Source: Pseudomonas sp. B21-040 (GTDB lineage Bacteria; Pseudomonadota; Gammaproteobacteria; Pseudomonadales; Pseudomonadaceae). From it: a stretch of DNA of 64,000 nucleotides. The position numbers and the translations under genes were made by a program. Under the pieces are notes generated by a model. The model was given only the letters and a program-made list of their open reading frames with translations. It was not told where the DNA came from and searched no databases. Location of the stretch: NCBI RefSeq assembly GCF_024748695.1, contig NZ_CP087176.1, forward strand, positions 3,403,501-3,467,500, given 5' to 3'. Every line of letters starts with the position of its first letter. Position 1 is the first letter of the stretch. Shown piece after piece: positions 9,189 to 17,425 of the stretch.

Positions 9189-10441
9189 GCGAATATGCCG
9201 ACGTGCTGATTATCGGTGCCGGCCCTGCCGGTATGGCCGCCGCCCTCGCCGCCGCGCCTGGCGGTGCACGTATCGTCATGCTCGACGACAACCCCGCGCC
9301 GGGCGGACAAATCTGGCGCGACGGGCCTCAGGCCAATTTGCCGACGCTGGCCCGTGATCTGCGTGATCAACTGCAGCGCTGCGACAACATCCGCGTCCAT
9401 TCCGGGGCCCGGGTGATCGCCTGCGCCGGGCCGAAGCAATTATTGGTCGAAGATGCTGATCGTGGCTGGCTGATTGCCTACGACAAACTGATTTTGTGCA
9501 CCGGCGCCCGTGAGTTGCTGCTGCCCTTCCCCGGCTGGACACTGCCCGGCGTAACCGGCGCGGGCGGCCTTCAGGCATTGATCAAGGGCGGCCTGCCGGT
9601 ACAGGGTGAACGCGTGGTGATCGCCGGTAGCGGGCCGTTGTTGTTGGCCAGCGCCGCGACCGCAAAACACAAGGGTGCCCGGGTGCTGCGCATCGCCGAG
9701 CAGGCTTCAACGGCGGCAGTCGCCGGGTTCGCCGCACAACTGCCGCGCTGGCCCAACAAACTGCTGCAGTCGTTCACGTTGTTCGATCGCCATTACCGCA
9801 CCGGCACCCACGTGTTGGCGGCGCTGGGAACCGAGCGGCTAGAAGGCGTGCGCCTGCAACAGCAAGGGAAAATCGTCGAACTGGAATGTGATCGCCTGGC
9901 CTGTGGCTTCGGCCTGATCCCCAACACTCAAATTGGCCAGGCCCTGGGCTGTGATCTCGATGGCCACGCCCTCGCGGTCGATACCTGGCAAGCCACCCGC
10001 CGCGTTGACCACTATGCGGCGGGAGAATGCACGGGGTTCGGTGGCAGTGAACTGGCGTTGGTCGAAGGTGCGATTGCGGGATACGCAGCGGTCGACGACC
10101 GTCAGGCGGCTCAAGCATTGTTCTCTCGGCGCGCGCGGTGGCAGGGATTCGCCAATGCGCTGAACCAGGCATTCGCGCTCGGCCCGCAACTCAAGTCGCT
10201 GGCACAACCCGACACCCTGCTATGCCGCTGCGAAGACGTACCCTACGCTGCGCTCGCCGGGCACGCGGACTGGCGCGAAGCCAAACTGGCCAGCCGCTGC
10301 GGCATGGGCGCTTGTCAGGGTCGAGTGTGTGGCGGCGCCTTGCAGCACTTGTTCGGCTGGCAACCCTCGGTGCCACGCCCGCCGTTCAGCCCGGCACGGA
10401 TCGAGACCTTGTTGTGCCTGGACGACAACCCGCCCGTTTGA
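9185..10441 (+). CDS. lhpE: D-hydroxyproline dehydrogenase, NAD(P)/FAD oxidoreductase subunit with BFD-like iron-sulfur domain
   Basis: This 418-residue HcnB-like flavoprotein has an N-terminal FAD fold LIIGAGPAGMAAALAAA (residues 8-24) and a second dinucleotide fold VVIAGSGPLLLASAA near 143. A C-terminal bacterioferritin-associated-ferredoxin-like domain carries four cysteines (LLCRCED, SRCGMGACQGRVCGG). It completes the three-subunit dehydrogenase, probably passing electrons to the respiratory chain at the inner membrane (inference from family). It starts at ATG 9185 overlapping the small subunit and ends about 75 bases before the AraC regulator gene. Confidence 0.9.
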   Translation: MSEYADVLIIGAGPAGMAAALAAAPGGARIVMLDDNPAPGGQIWRDGPQANLPTLARDLRDQLQRCDNIRVHSGARVIACAGPKQLLVEDADRGWLIAYDKLILCTGARELLLPFPGWTLPGVTGAGGLQALIKGGLPVQGERVVIAGSGPLLLASAATAKHKGARVLRIAEQASTAAVAGFAAQLPRWPNKLLQSFTLFDRHYRTGTHVLAALGTERLEGVRLQQQGKIVELECDRLACGFGLIPNTQIGQALGCDLDGHALAVDTWQATRRVDHYAAGECTGFGGSELALVEGAIAGYAAVDDRQAAQALFSRRARWQGFANALNQAFALGPQLKSLAQPDTLLCRCEDVPYAALAGHADWREAKLASRCGMGACQGRVCGGALQHLFGWQPSVPRPPFSPARIETLLCLDDNPPV

Positions 10442-10515
10442 ATACCGGGCCAGGGCTTTCGATAGCCGGCCCGAGTCTTTATGATCCTCGGCATTGCCAC
10501 CAGACGCCCAGCGCC

Positions 10516-11265
10516 ATGTATGCCTCGCTCACGACCTTCAAACCCTGTGACCTGCCGACCCTGTTGAGCAGCTTGCAGCCGATTGCGCCGCTGCTCGACA
10601 CCCTGTCCGACGTGGTGTTTTTCATCAAGGACAGCGAGGCCCGCTACGCGTTCGTCAACCAGACCCTGGCCCGACGTTGCGGCTTCAAACACCCTGACGA
10701 GTTGCTTGGGCTCACCGCCGACAGGGTCTTTCCCGAGCGTTACGGCCCGCTGTACACCGAACAGGATCGGCGCGTGCTGTCCACCGGCCGCGAACTGGCC
10801 GATCAACTCGAACTGCATCTGTATTTCGGCAATCAGCCAATGTGGTGCCTGACCCACAAACTGGCCCTGCACGATGAACAGGGCCGCATCGTTGGCCTGG
10901 CGGGCATCTCCCGCGACCTGCAACTTCCCCAGTCCAGCCATCCGGCGTTCCCGAAACTCGCTGCGGTGGACGCGCATATCCGCAAGCATTTCGCCCGCCC
11001 TATCAGCCTCGCCGAATTGACGGCGATTGCCGGGTATTCCGTGGCGCAACTGGAGCGCCACTGCAAACGCGTGTTCCAGCTCACGCCACGGCAGATGATT
11101 CACAAGGCCCGGCTGGAAGAAGGTTCGCGGCTGTTGTTGCACACCGACCTGCCCATCACAGAGATCGCCCTGCGCTGTGGTTACACCGACCACAGTGCCT
11201 TCAGCCGACAGTTCCGCGCCTTGACTAGCCTGGCACCGAGCCAATACCGCGACAGCCGCCGTTAA
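10516..11265 (+). CDS. AraC-family transcriptional regulator with N-terminal PAS domain
   Basis: This 249-residue regulator has a PAS sensory domain at about residues 20-135 (SDVVFFIKDSEARYAFVNQT through GIVGLAGISRDL). The AraC double helix-turn-helix covers about 150-245 (LAELTAIAGYSVAQLERHCK; ITEIALRCGYTDHSAFSRQF). The ATG 10516 start gives a standard PAS-AraC length. Its position inside the hydroxyproline cluster, ahead of the transporter operon, makes it a plausible LhpR-type activator of hydroxyproline genes, working beside the GntR protein. The role is inferred from context; the domains are seen directly. Confidence 0.88.
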   Translation: MYASLTTFKPCDLPTLLSSLQPIAPLLDTLSDVVFFIKDSEARYAFVNQTLARRCGFKHPDELLGLTADRVFPERYGPLYTEQDRRVLSTGRELADQLELHLYFGNQPMWCLTHKLALHDEQGRIVGLAGISRDLQLPQSSHPAFPKLAAVDAHIRKHFARPISLAELTAIAGYSVAQLERHCKRVFQLTPRQMIHKARLEEGSRLLLHTDLPITEIALRCGYTDHSAFSRQFRALTSLAPSQYRDSRR

Positions 11266-11496
11266 GGTGTTCCTTTAAGGCGCGTCATGGGGCGACTGTG
11301 CTCCCTTCTGTAACACCTTCCTGATCCGCACCCTCTCGCCTCTACCGACTCATCGTCGCGCAACCCGTCTGATTCAAGGGCTGGAAATTAATTCTGGTCT
11401 CGGGAGGAAAACAGGCACGTCCATTGCTATTGTTAATATCGTATACGAAATCCCCAATACGATATCTGACGACACTACAACCACAACGAGGCCTCT
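11266..11496 (+). promoter_or_regulatory. Promoter region of the ABC/aconitase-X operon with candidate GntR operator
   Basis: This 231-base non-coding gap contains a perfect 10-base palindrome TCGTATACGA at 11439-11448. It is embedded in a larger inverted repeat: ATATCGTAT (11436-11444) is mirrored by ATACGATAT (11457-11465). The site ends about 30 bases before the start codon of the binding-protein gene, a position suited to repression. The same core recurs at 17388 and, with one mismatch, at 6088. Confidence 0.65.
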
Positions 11497-12315
11497 ATGA
11501 AAAACCCCGCATTTGCCGTAGCCCTCAGCGCTGTCCTCAGCACTTCCTTCATCGCCACCGCCCAGGCTGACAAGCTCGACGATATTATCGGTTCGGGCAA
11601 GCTGCGTTGCGCCGTGACCCTGGACTTCCCGCCGATGGGGTTCCGCGATGAAGGTAACAACCCGGCCGGGTTCGACGTGGACTACTGCCGCGACCTGGCG
11701 AAAGTCCTCGGGGTCGAAGCCGAAGTGGTTGAAACCCCCTTCCCTGACCGCATTCCGGCGCTGATCTCCGGGCGCGCCGACGTGATCGTTGCGTCAACCT
11801 CCGACACCCTGGAACGGGCCAAGACTGTCGGCCTCACCGTGCCGTACTTTGCCTTCCAGATGGTGGTGCTGACCCGCGACAACACCGGCATCAACAGCTT
11901 CGCCGATATCAAAGGCAAACCCCTGGGTAACACCAGCGGCACCTATGAAGCCATCGCCCTGGAAAAAGACGTGAAGAACTGGGGCAGCGGCACTTTCCGC
12001 GCGTATCAGTCGCAGAACGACACGTTGCTGGCCGTCGCTCAGGGCCACATCGACGCAACCGTCGTCACCAATACCGTGGCCGCCGCCACCATCAAGTCGG
12101 GCAAATACAAGAACCTGAAGGTCGCCGGTAACGCACCGTACACCATTGACTATGTCTCCCTGGGTGCCAAGCGTAACGAGTATGGCTTGCTCAACTACCT
12201 GAACCTGTTCGTCAACCAGCAAGTCCGTAGCGGCCGCTACGAGGAACTGTTCACCAAATGGGTCGGCACCGAGATCAAGCCTTCCGACCTGACCGTGCCC
12301 AAGGTCTACTACTAA
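11497..12315 (+). CDS. Polar amino acid ABC transporter substrate-binding protein
   Basis: This 272-residue periplasmic protein of the SBP_bac_3 family has a signal peptide ending near ATAQADKLDD (about residue 25). The family opening GKLRCAVTLDFPPMGFRDE follows, with the GFDVDYCRDLAKVLG segment. It starts the importer operon, and the candidate operator TCGTATACGA lies 49 bases upstream. The aconitase-X gene follows after only one base, then two permeases and an ATPase. The most economical reading is that it captures a hydroxyproline isomer for this pathway (inference from context). Confidence 0.92.
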   Translation: MKNPAFAVALSAVLSTSFIATAQADKLDDIIGSGKLRCAVTLDFPPMGFRDEGNNPAGFDVDYCRDLAKVLGVEAEVVETPFPDRIPALISGRADVIVASTSDTLERAKTVGLTVPYFAFQMVVLTRDNTGINSFADIKGKPLGNTSGTYEAIALEKDVKNWGSGTFRAYQSQNDTLLAVAQGHIDATVVTNTVAAATIKSGKYKNLKVAGNAPYTIDYVSLGAKRNEYGLLNYLNLFVNQQVRSGRYEELFTKWVGTEIKPSDLTVPKVYY

Positions 12316-12316
12316 G

Positions 12317-14104
12317 ATGTCCGGCATGCCTGGGGCCACTTCCCTTTCCGGTCGCAGTCTGGTCGCGGGCGCCGCACAAGGCGCCCTGCTGTTCGCCGAT
12401 GTCGGGCTGAGTTTCTGGGGCGGCGTTGACCCGTTCAGCGGTGAGGTCATCGACCGTCATCACCCGCTCAGCGGCGAGCATTTGGCCGGTCGTGTGCTGG
12501 CCATTCCCAGCGGTCGCGGCTCGTGCACTGGCAGCAGTGTCTTGATGGAGTTGATCAGTAATGGTCATGCACCAGCCGCACTGGTGCTGGCCGAACCCGA
12601 TGAGATCCTGACCCTGGGCGTGCTGGTGGCACAGACCATTTTCGAGCGTTCCCTGCCGGTGCTGTGCATCGGTCAGGAGGCCTTTGCCGCCTTGCGCGTC
12701 AAGGCGTTTGCCCGTGTCGAGAATTCATCGGTGACACTGTTCGAACACCTGCCCGGCGATGCCTGGCAGGCACTCGAAAATTCATCGCAAACCGTCGAAA
12801 CAAGCGCCTCGATCGAGCTCACTGTACTCGACCGGGCGCTGCTCGATGGCGAGCATGGCAAGGCGGCACAAATTGCCATGCAAATCGTCCTGCGCATGGC
12901 CGAACTGCAAGGTGCCCGATGCCTGGTGGATGTCACTCAGGCGCACATCGACGGCTGCATCTATACCGGCCCGGCCAGCCTGCGGTTTGCCGAACAGTTG
13001 GTGCAGTGGGGCGCAAAAGTGCGGGTGCCGACGACCCTCAATTCAATCTCCGTCGACCAGCGTCGTTGGCGAGAATTGGGCATCGATCCCGCGCTTGGCG
13101 TACCGGCCAGCGCTTTGGGTGATGCCTACATGGCAATGGGGGCGCAGCTGAGCTTTACCTGTGCGCCCTACCTGCTGGACAGCGCGCCGAAGGCCGGTGA
13201 ACAGATCGTCTGGGCCGAATCAAACGCTGTGGTTTACGCCAACAGTGTGCTCGGTGCACGGACGCTGAAGTACCCGGACTACCTGGATATCTGCATCGCC
13301 CTGACCGGTCGCGCGCCCTTGATTGGCTGCCATCTGGACGCTCAACGCAAAGCCCGTTTGCACATTGAGTTACCCGCATTGGGTGAACTGGATGACGCGT
13401 TCTATCCGCTGCTCGGTTATCACATTGGCGCGCTGGCGGGCAGCCGGATTCCGTTGGTGTATGGATTGGAACGGCGCACGCCAAACCTGGATGACCTGAA
13501 AGCCTTCGGCGCGGCGTTTGCCACCACCTCCGCCGCGCCGTTGTTCCATATCGCCGGTGTTACCCCGGAAGCCCTCGACCCGACACAGGTTCTGGAGCCG
13601 GATCAAACCCTGCCGGTGGAAACCATTCGCTTGAAGGACCTGCTGCACAGTTGGCGCAAGCTCAACAGCGCCCGCGAAAACCGGGTGGATGTGGTCTCGC
13701 TGGGCAATCCGCATTTCTCCCTCAGCGAGTTCGCTCACCTGGCGCGACTGTGTCGCAATCGGGTCAAGCATCCCGACGTGGTCCTTGCCATCACCTGCGG
13801 CCGCGCGGTGCTGGAACAGGCGCGCGAGGCTGGGCACATCAGCGTGATCGAAGCCTTCGGCGCAACCCTCGTCACGGATACCTGCTGGTGCATGCTCGGT
13901 GAACCGGTGATCCCGCTGGACGCCAAAACCTTGATGACCAATTCGGGCAAATACGCCCATTACGCACCCGGCCTGGTCGGTCGAAAGGTGCACTTCGCCA
14001 ACCTTGCCGAATGCGTCGATGCAGCCTGCAGCGCTACGGCCAGCGGACGCCTGCCCGCCTGGCTGCAACCGGCTGTTCACCTGGAGAACACTGCGCATGT
14101 TTGA
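12317..14104 (+). CDS. Aconitase-X (AcnX) type I, probable cis-3-hydroxy-L-proline dehydratase
   Basis: This 595-residue fused aconitase X has an N-terminal swivel domain (about residues 1-145, GEVIDRHHPLSGEHLAGRVL and PSGRGSCTGSSVLMEL). A large catalytic domain (about 165-595) has NSVLGARTLKYPDY, VTDTCWCMLGEP and LMTNSGKYAHYAPG. Fused AcnX proteins have been characterised as cis-3-hydroxy-L-proline dehydratases giving pyrroline-2-carboxylate, and this cluster also encodes an Ldh-family imine reductase to finish conversion to proline. The gene lies inside the ABC importer operon (one base after the binding-protein stop, overlapping the first permease by eight bases), tying import and dehydration together. 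Specificity is inferred; the family is clear. Confidence 0.88.
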   Translation: MSGMPGATSLSGRSLVAGAAQGALLFADVGLSFWGGVDPFSGEVIDRHHPLSGEHLAGRVLAIPSGRGSCTGSSVLMELISNGHAPAALVLAEPDEILTLGVLVAQTIFERSLPVLCIGQEAFAALRVKAFARVENSSVTLFEHLPGDAWQALENSSQTVETSASIELTVLDRALLDGEHGKAAQIAMQIVLRMAELQGARCLVDVTQAHIDGCIYTGPASLRFAEQLVQWGAKVRVPTTLNSISVDQRRWRELGIDPALGVPASALGDAYMAMGAQLSFTCAPYLLDSAPKAGEQIVWAESNAVVYANSVLGARTLKYPDYLDICIALTGRAPLIGCHLDAQRKARLHIELPALGELDDAFYPLLGYHIGALAGSRIPLVYGLERRTPNLDDLKAFGAAFATTSAAPLFHIAGVTPEALDPTQVLEPDQTLPVETIRLKDLLHSWRKLNSARENRVDVVSLGNPHFSLSEFAHLARLCRNRVKHPDVVLAITCGRAVLEQAREAGHISVIEAFGATLVTDTCWCMLGEPVIPLDAKTLMTNSGKYAHYAPGLVGRKVHFANLAECVDAACSATASGRLPAWLQPAVHLENTAHV

Positions 14105-14762
14105 TTACACCTTCCAATGGCGCTCGGCCCTGCGCGCCCTGCCGGACATGCTCGCCGGGGCGGTGGTCACTTTCGAAACCGCCGCCTTGTCGATGATCTT
14201 CGGAGTGCTCATCGCCCTGGCCCTGACGGTGATGCGCGAAGCCAAAAACCCGGTGCTGCGTGGCTTCGGCAACGGCTGGGTGTCGATCGCCCGCAACACC
14301 CCGTCGCTGTTTCAGGTTTACGTCCTCTACTTCGGCCTTGGCTCACTGGAGTTGCATGTCAGCTCCTGGTTCGCCCTGCTGGCGGGGATCACCTTCAACA
14401 ACGCCGGCTACCTCGCGGAAAACTTCCGCGGCGGCCTCAAGGCTGTGCCCGGCACACAAGTGCGGGCCGCACGTTCGCTGGGCATGAGTGCCTTCCAGAC
14501 CTACCGGATGATCATCGTCCCGCAGTTGCTGCGGATCGTGTTCTACCCGTTGAGCAATCAAATGGTCTGGGCGGTGTTGATGACCTCGCTGGGGGTGATT
14601 GTCGGCCTGAACAATGACCTCACCGGGGTGACCCAGGACTTCAACGTCAAGACGTTCCGCACCTTCGAATACTTCGCCATTGCCGCGGTGCTGTATTACC
14701 TGATTGCCAAGGCGATCGTCGCGACGGCCCGGCTGATGGCCTGGCGGCTGTTCCGTTACTGA
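14097..14762 (+). CDS. Polar amino acid ABC transporter permease (first)
   Basis: This is an inner-membrane HisM/HisQ-type permease of 221 residues. It starts at ATG 14097 inside the end of the aconitase-X gene, and a Shine-Dalgarno (GGAG) is visible a short way upstream. Five or so hydrophobic segments are present. The EAA loop FRGGLKAVPGTQVRAARSLG, which contacts the ATPase, is near residues 120-140. It pairs with the next permease to form the channel. The longer open frame from 14004 is not used because it would overlap deeply with aconitase-X. Confidence 0.92.
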   Translation: MFDYTFQWRSALRALPDMLAGAVVTFETAALSMIFGVLIALALTVMREAKNPVLRGFGNGWVSIARNTPSLFQVYVLYFGLGSLELHVSSWFALLAGITFNNAGYLAENFRGGLKAVPGTQVRAARSLGMSAFQTYRMIIVPQLLRIVFYPLSNQMVWAVLMTSLGVIVGLNNDLTGVTQDFNVKTFRTFEYFAIAAVLYYLIAKAIVATARLMAWRLFRY

Positions 14763-14772
14763 GGACCTGACC

Positions 14773-15423
14773 ATGTTTACCACCAGTTTTTCCTGGAATG
14801 ACCTGCAGTTTCTGCTCAATGGCGCCTGGGTCACTCTGCAACTGACGTTCTGGTCGATCATCCTCGGCTCTGTCGCCGGGTTGGTGTTCGGCTTGTTGCG
14901 GGCGCTGCTGCCACGCGCCAGCCTGCCGCTGGCCTGGGTGCTGGACGTGTTTCGCAGCGTGCCGCTGTTGATTCAGTTTGTGCTGTTCAACTCGCTCAAG
15001 AGCATCGTCGGTCTGGACATCAGCGCTTTCAGCGTTGGCTGCATCGTGCTCGGGGTCTACGCCGCCGCGTACTTCACCGAGATCGTGCGCGGTGGTGTGC
15101 TCGCGGTGCCGTTTACCGTGCGCCGCGCCAGTCGCTCGCTGGGCCTGAGCTTCTTCCAGGACCTGCGCTGGATCGTCCTGCCGATCGCCACGCGCGTAGC
15201 GTTTCCCGGTTGGCTGAACCTCGTGCTCGGTGTGATGAAAGACACCGCGCTGGTGATGTGGATCGGCATCGTCGAGTTGCTGCGCGCCTCGCAAACCATC
15301 GTGACCCGCATCCAGGAACCGTTGCTGGTGCTGTGCATCGCGGGCCTCATCTATTACGTCATGAGCCTGGTGGTTGCCCGCCTTGGCGCTCGTCTGGAAA
15401 GAAGGTGGCAAGAAAATGATTGA
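14773..15423 (+). CDS. Polar amino acid ABC transporter permease (second)
   Basis: This 216-residue permease has the same fold as its upstream partner. It has an N-terminal helix (WVTLQLTFWSIILGSVAGLVF), the conserved FRSVPLLIQFVLFNS segment and an EAA loop, IVRGGVLAVPFTVRRASRSL. It starts ten bases after the first permease and overlaps the ATPase gene by eight bases. It belongs to the amino-acid importer that also includes the binding protein at 11497 and the ATPase at 15416. Confidence 0.92.
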   Translation: MFTTSFSWNDLQFLLNGAWVTLQLTFWSIILGSVAGLVFGLLRALLPRASLPLAWVLDVFRSVPLLIQFVLFNSLKSIVGLDISAFSVGCIVLGVYAAAYFTEIVRGGVLAVPFTVRRASRSLGLSFFQDLRWIVLPIATRVAFPGWLNLVLGVMKDTALVMWIGIVELLRASQTIVTRIQEPLLVLCIAGLIYYVMSLVVARLGARLERRWQEND

Positions 15424-16138
15424 GATCGACAACGTACACAAATCCTTCGGCAACCTGGAGGTGGTCAAGGGCGTGAACCTGACCGTGAGCAAGGGTGAAG
15501 TGGTGTCGATCATCGGCGGCTCGGGCTCGGGCAAGTCGACCCTGCTGATGTGCATCAACGGCCTGGAGCCGATTCAGAAAGGCAATATCCGCGTGGACGG
15601 TGTCGAGGTTCACCACAGCGCCACCGACCTCAATCGCCTGCGGCAGAAGATCGGCATCGTGTTCCAGCAATGGAACGCCTTTCCGCACCTGACCGTGATG
15701 GAGAACGTGATGCTGGCGCCGCGCAAAGTCCTCGGAAAAAGCAAGGCTGAAGCCGAGGAGCTGGCGGTGCGGCAACTGACCCACGTGGGGTTGGGTGACA
15801 AGCTCAAGGCCTTTCCCGGCAAATTGTCCGGCGGTCAGCAGCAGCGCATGGCCATCGCCCGCGCCCTGGCCATGTCACCGGATTATATGTTGTTCGACGA
15901 AGCCACCTCGGCCCTCGATCCGCAACTGGTGGGCGAAGTGCTGGACACCATGCGCATGCTCGCCGAAGACGGCATGACCATGGTGCTGGTGACCCACGAG
16001 ATCCGCTTCGCTCGCGACGTGTCGGACCGCGTGGCGTTTTTTCGCAATGGCCTGGTGCACGAGATCGGCACGCCTGAACAAGTTATCGGCAACCCGGTGC
16101 ATGCGGAAACCGCGGCCTTCCTTAAGTCAGTGAAATAA
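15416..16138 (+). CDS. Polar amino acid ABC transporter ATP-binding protein
   Basis: This 240-residue GlnQ/HisP-type ATPase carries Walker A GGSGSGKST, the Q-loop FQQWNAFPHLTV and signature LSGGQQQRMAIARALA. Walker B is LFDEATSALDPQ and the H-loop is THE. The start ATG 15416 overlaps the permease stop; a preceding in-frame extension to 15374 would duplicate permease sequence and is rejected. It is the last gene of the importer before a REP-type repeat pair, which may mark a transcript boundary. Confidence 0.94.
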   Translation: MIEIDNVHKSFGNLEVVKGVNLTVSKGEVVSIIGGSGSGKSTLLMCINGLEPIQKGNIRVDGVEVHHSATDLNRLRQKIGIVFQQWNAFPHLTVMENVMLAPRKVLGKSKAEAEELAVRQLTHVGLGDKLKAFPGKLSGGQQQRMAIARALAMSPDYMLFDEATSALDPQLVGEVLDTMRMLAEDGMTMVLVTHEIRFARDVSDRVAFFRNGLVHEIGTPEQVIGNPVHAETAAFLKSVK

Positions 16139-16146
16139 CCGACGGC

Positions 16147-16247
16147 CCCATCGCGGGCTTGCCCGCTCCCACAGTGATCGGTGTCTGCCACCGATTTTGT
16201 GTACACCCGCAAACCTGTGGGAGCGGGCTTGCCCGCGATGAGGCCCT
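16147..16247. repeat. Inverted REP pair (REPIN-like) between ATPase and racemase-like genes
   Basis: Two copies of a typical Pseudomonas REP unit face each other. CATCGCGGGCTTGCCCGCTC starts at 16149 and its inverse GAGCGGGCTTGCCCGCGATG ends at 16240, with about 40 bases of spacer. Each can fold by itself (GCGGGC/GCCCGC) and the pair can form one long hairpin. It occupies nearly the whole gap between the ABC ATPase and the next gene, where it may stabilise the upstream transcript or lower read-through. Confidence 0.9.
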
Positions 16248-16271
16248 AACAGGTAACAAAAGGATCAAGTC

Positions 16272-17300
16272 ATGCGCTCATCGAAAGTCATACATGTCGT
16301 CAGCTGCCACGCCGAAGGCGAAGTCGGTGATGTCATCGTTGGGGGCGTTGCCCCGCCACCAGGCGCCACCGTGTGGGAACAATCTCGCTGGATCGCCCGG
16401 GATGAAACCCTGCGCAATTTCGTGCTCAACGAACCACGCGGGGGAGTATTCCGCCACGTCAATCTGCTGGTGCCGGCCAAGGACCCACGGGCGCAAATGG
16501 CCTGGATCATCATGGAACCGGCAGACACCCCACCGATGTCCGGCTCCAACTCGCTGTGTGTCGCCACGGTGTTGCTCGACACCGGTATTCTGCCGATGAC
16601 CGAACCGCAAACCCGGCTGGTACTCGAAGCCCCGGGCGGGCTGATCGAGGCCGTCGCCGATTGCCGCGATGGCAAGGTCGAGCGGGTGGAAATCAAGAAC
16701 GTACCCTCCTTCGCTGACCGTCTTGATGCGTGGATCGAAGTCGAAGGCCTGGGCTCACTGCAAGTTGACACTGCGTACGGTGGCGACAGTTTTGTGATCG
16801 CCGATGCCAAGCGCCTGGGGTTCTCCATCCGTCCCGACGAGGCGGCTGACCTGGTCGAGGCCGGGCTGAAAATCACCCGGGCGGCCAACGAACAACTGGG
16901 CTTCGTACATCCGCTGAACCCCGAGTGGTCGCACATTTCCTTCTGCCAGATCGCCGCGCCCATCGTCCATGAAAACGGCATCGCCACTGGCGCCAATGCG
17001 GTGGTGATTCAACCCGGCAAAATCGACCGCTCACCCACCGGCACCGGCTGCTCGGCGCGCATGGCGGTGTTGCAAGCCAAGGGTTTGATGCAGGTGGGCG
17101 ATCGTTTTATTGGCCGCTCGATCATCGGTTCCGAGTTCCACTGCCGCATCGATTCGCTGACGGAGGTGGCCGGTCGACCGGCGATCTACCCGTGTATTTC
17201 CGGACGAGCCTGGATCACCGGGACTCATCAGTTGCTGCTCGATCCGAGCGATCCATGGCCACAAGGCTACCGACTGTCTGACACCTGGCCTGGCGCCTGA
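16272..17300 (+). CDS. Proline racemase-family protein lacking both catalytic cysteines
   Basis: This 342-residue member of the proline racemase/hydroxyproline epimerase family has the catalytic sites altered. The first motif reads MSGSNSLC, so Ser90 and Ser92 stand where the epimerase has Cys and His. The second reads [12 protein letters not shown], so Thr256 replaces the second cysteine. Known trans-3-hydroxyproline dehydratases use a Cys/Thr pair, so this Ser/Thr form is related to but distinct from them. It lies between the AcnX transporter operon and the DapA-family deaminase. A dehydratase or a different epimerase acting on a hydroxyproline isomer is likely; the reaction is not known to me. 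Confidence 0.85.
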   Translation: MRSSKVIHVVSCHAEGEVGDVIVGGVAPPPGATVWEQSRWIARDETLRNFVLNEPRGGVFRHVNLLVPAKDPRAQMAWIIMEPADTPPMSGSNSLCVATVLLDTGILPMTEPQTRLVLEAPGGLIEAVADCRDGKVERVEIKNVPSFADRLDAWIEVEGLGSLQVDTAYGGDSFVIADAKRLGFSIRPDEAADLVEAGLKITRAANEQLGFVHPLNPEWSHISFCQIAAPIVHENGIATGANAVVIQPGKIDRSPTGTGCSARMAVLQAKGLMQVGDRFIGRSIIGSEFHCRIDSLTEVAGRPAIYPCISGRAWITGTHQLLLDPSDPWPQGYRLSDTWPGA

Positions 17301-17425
17301 TCCCTGCCGTCGAAACACTGACCAACGGCTAGCAAAAACCCCTTGTAACCCGAAAAAAGCGCTAGCCGAATTTACTCACTTGCAATATCGTATACGAAAT
17401 ACGAACGAACCCATCGGAGGCAACA
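17301..17425 (+). promoter_or_regulatory. Promoter region with candidate GntR operator
   Basis: This 125-base gap contains the perfect palindrome TCGTATACGA at 17388-17397 in the context CAATATCGTATACGAAAT, the same 16-base context as the site at 11435 (AATATCGTATACGAAAT). It ends 28 bases before the DapA-family start codon, next to the ribosome site CGGAGG. It probably drives the deaminase, symporter and dehydrogenase genes. Confidence 0.65.
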
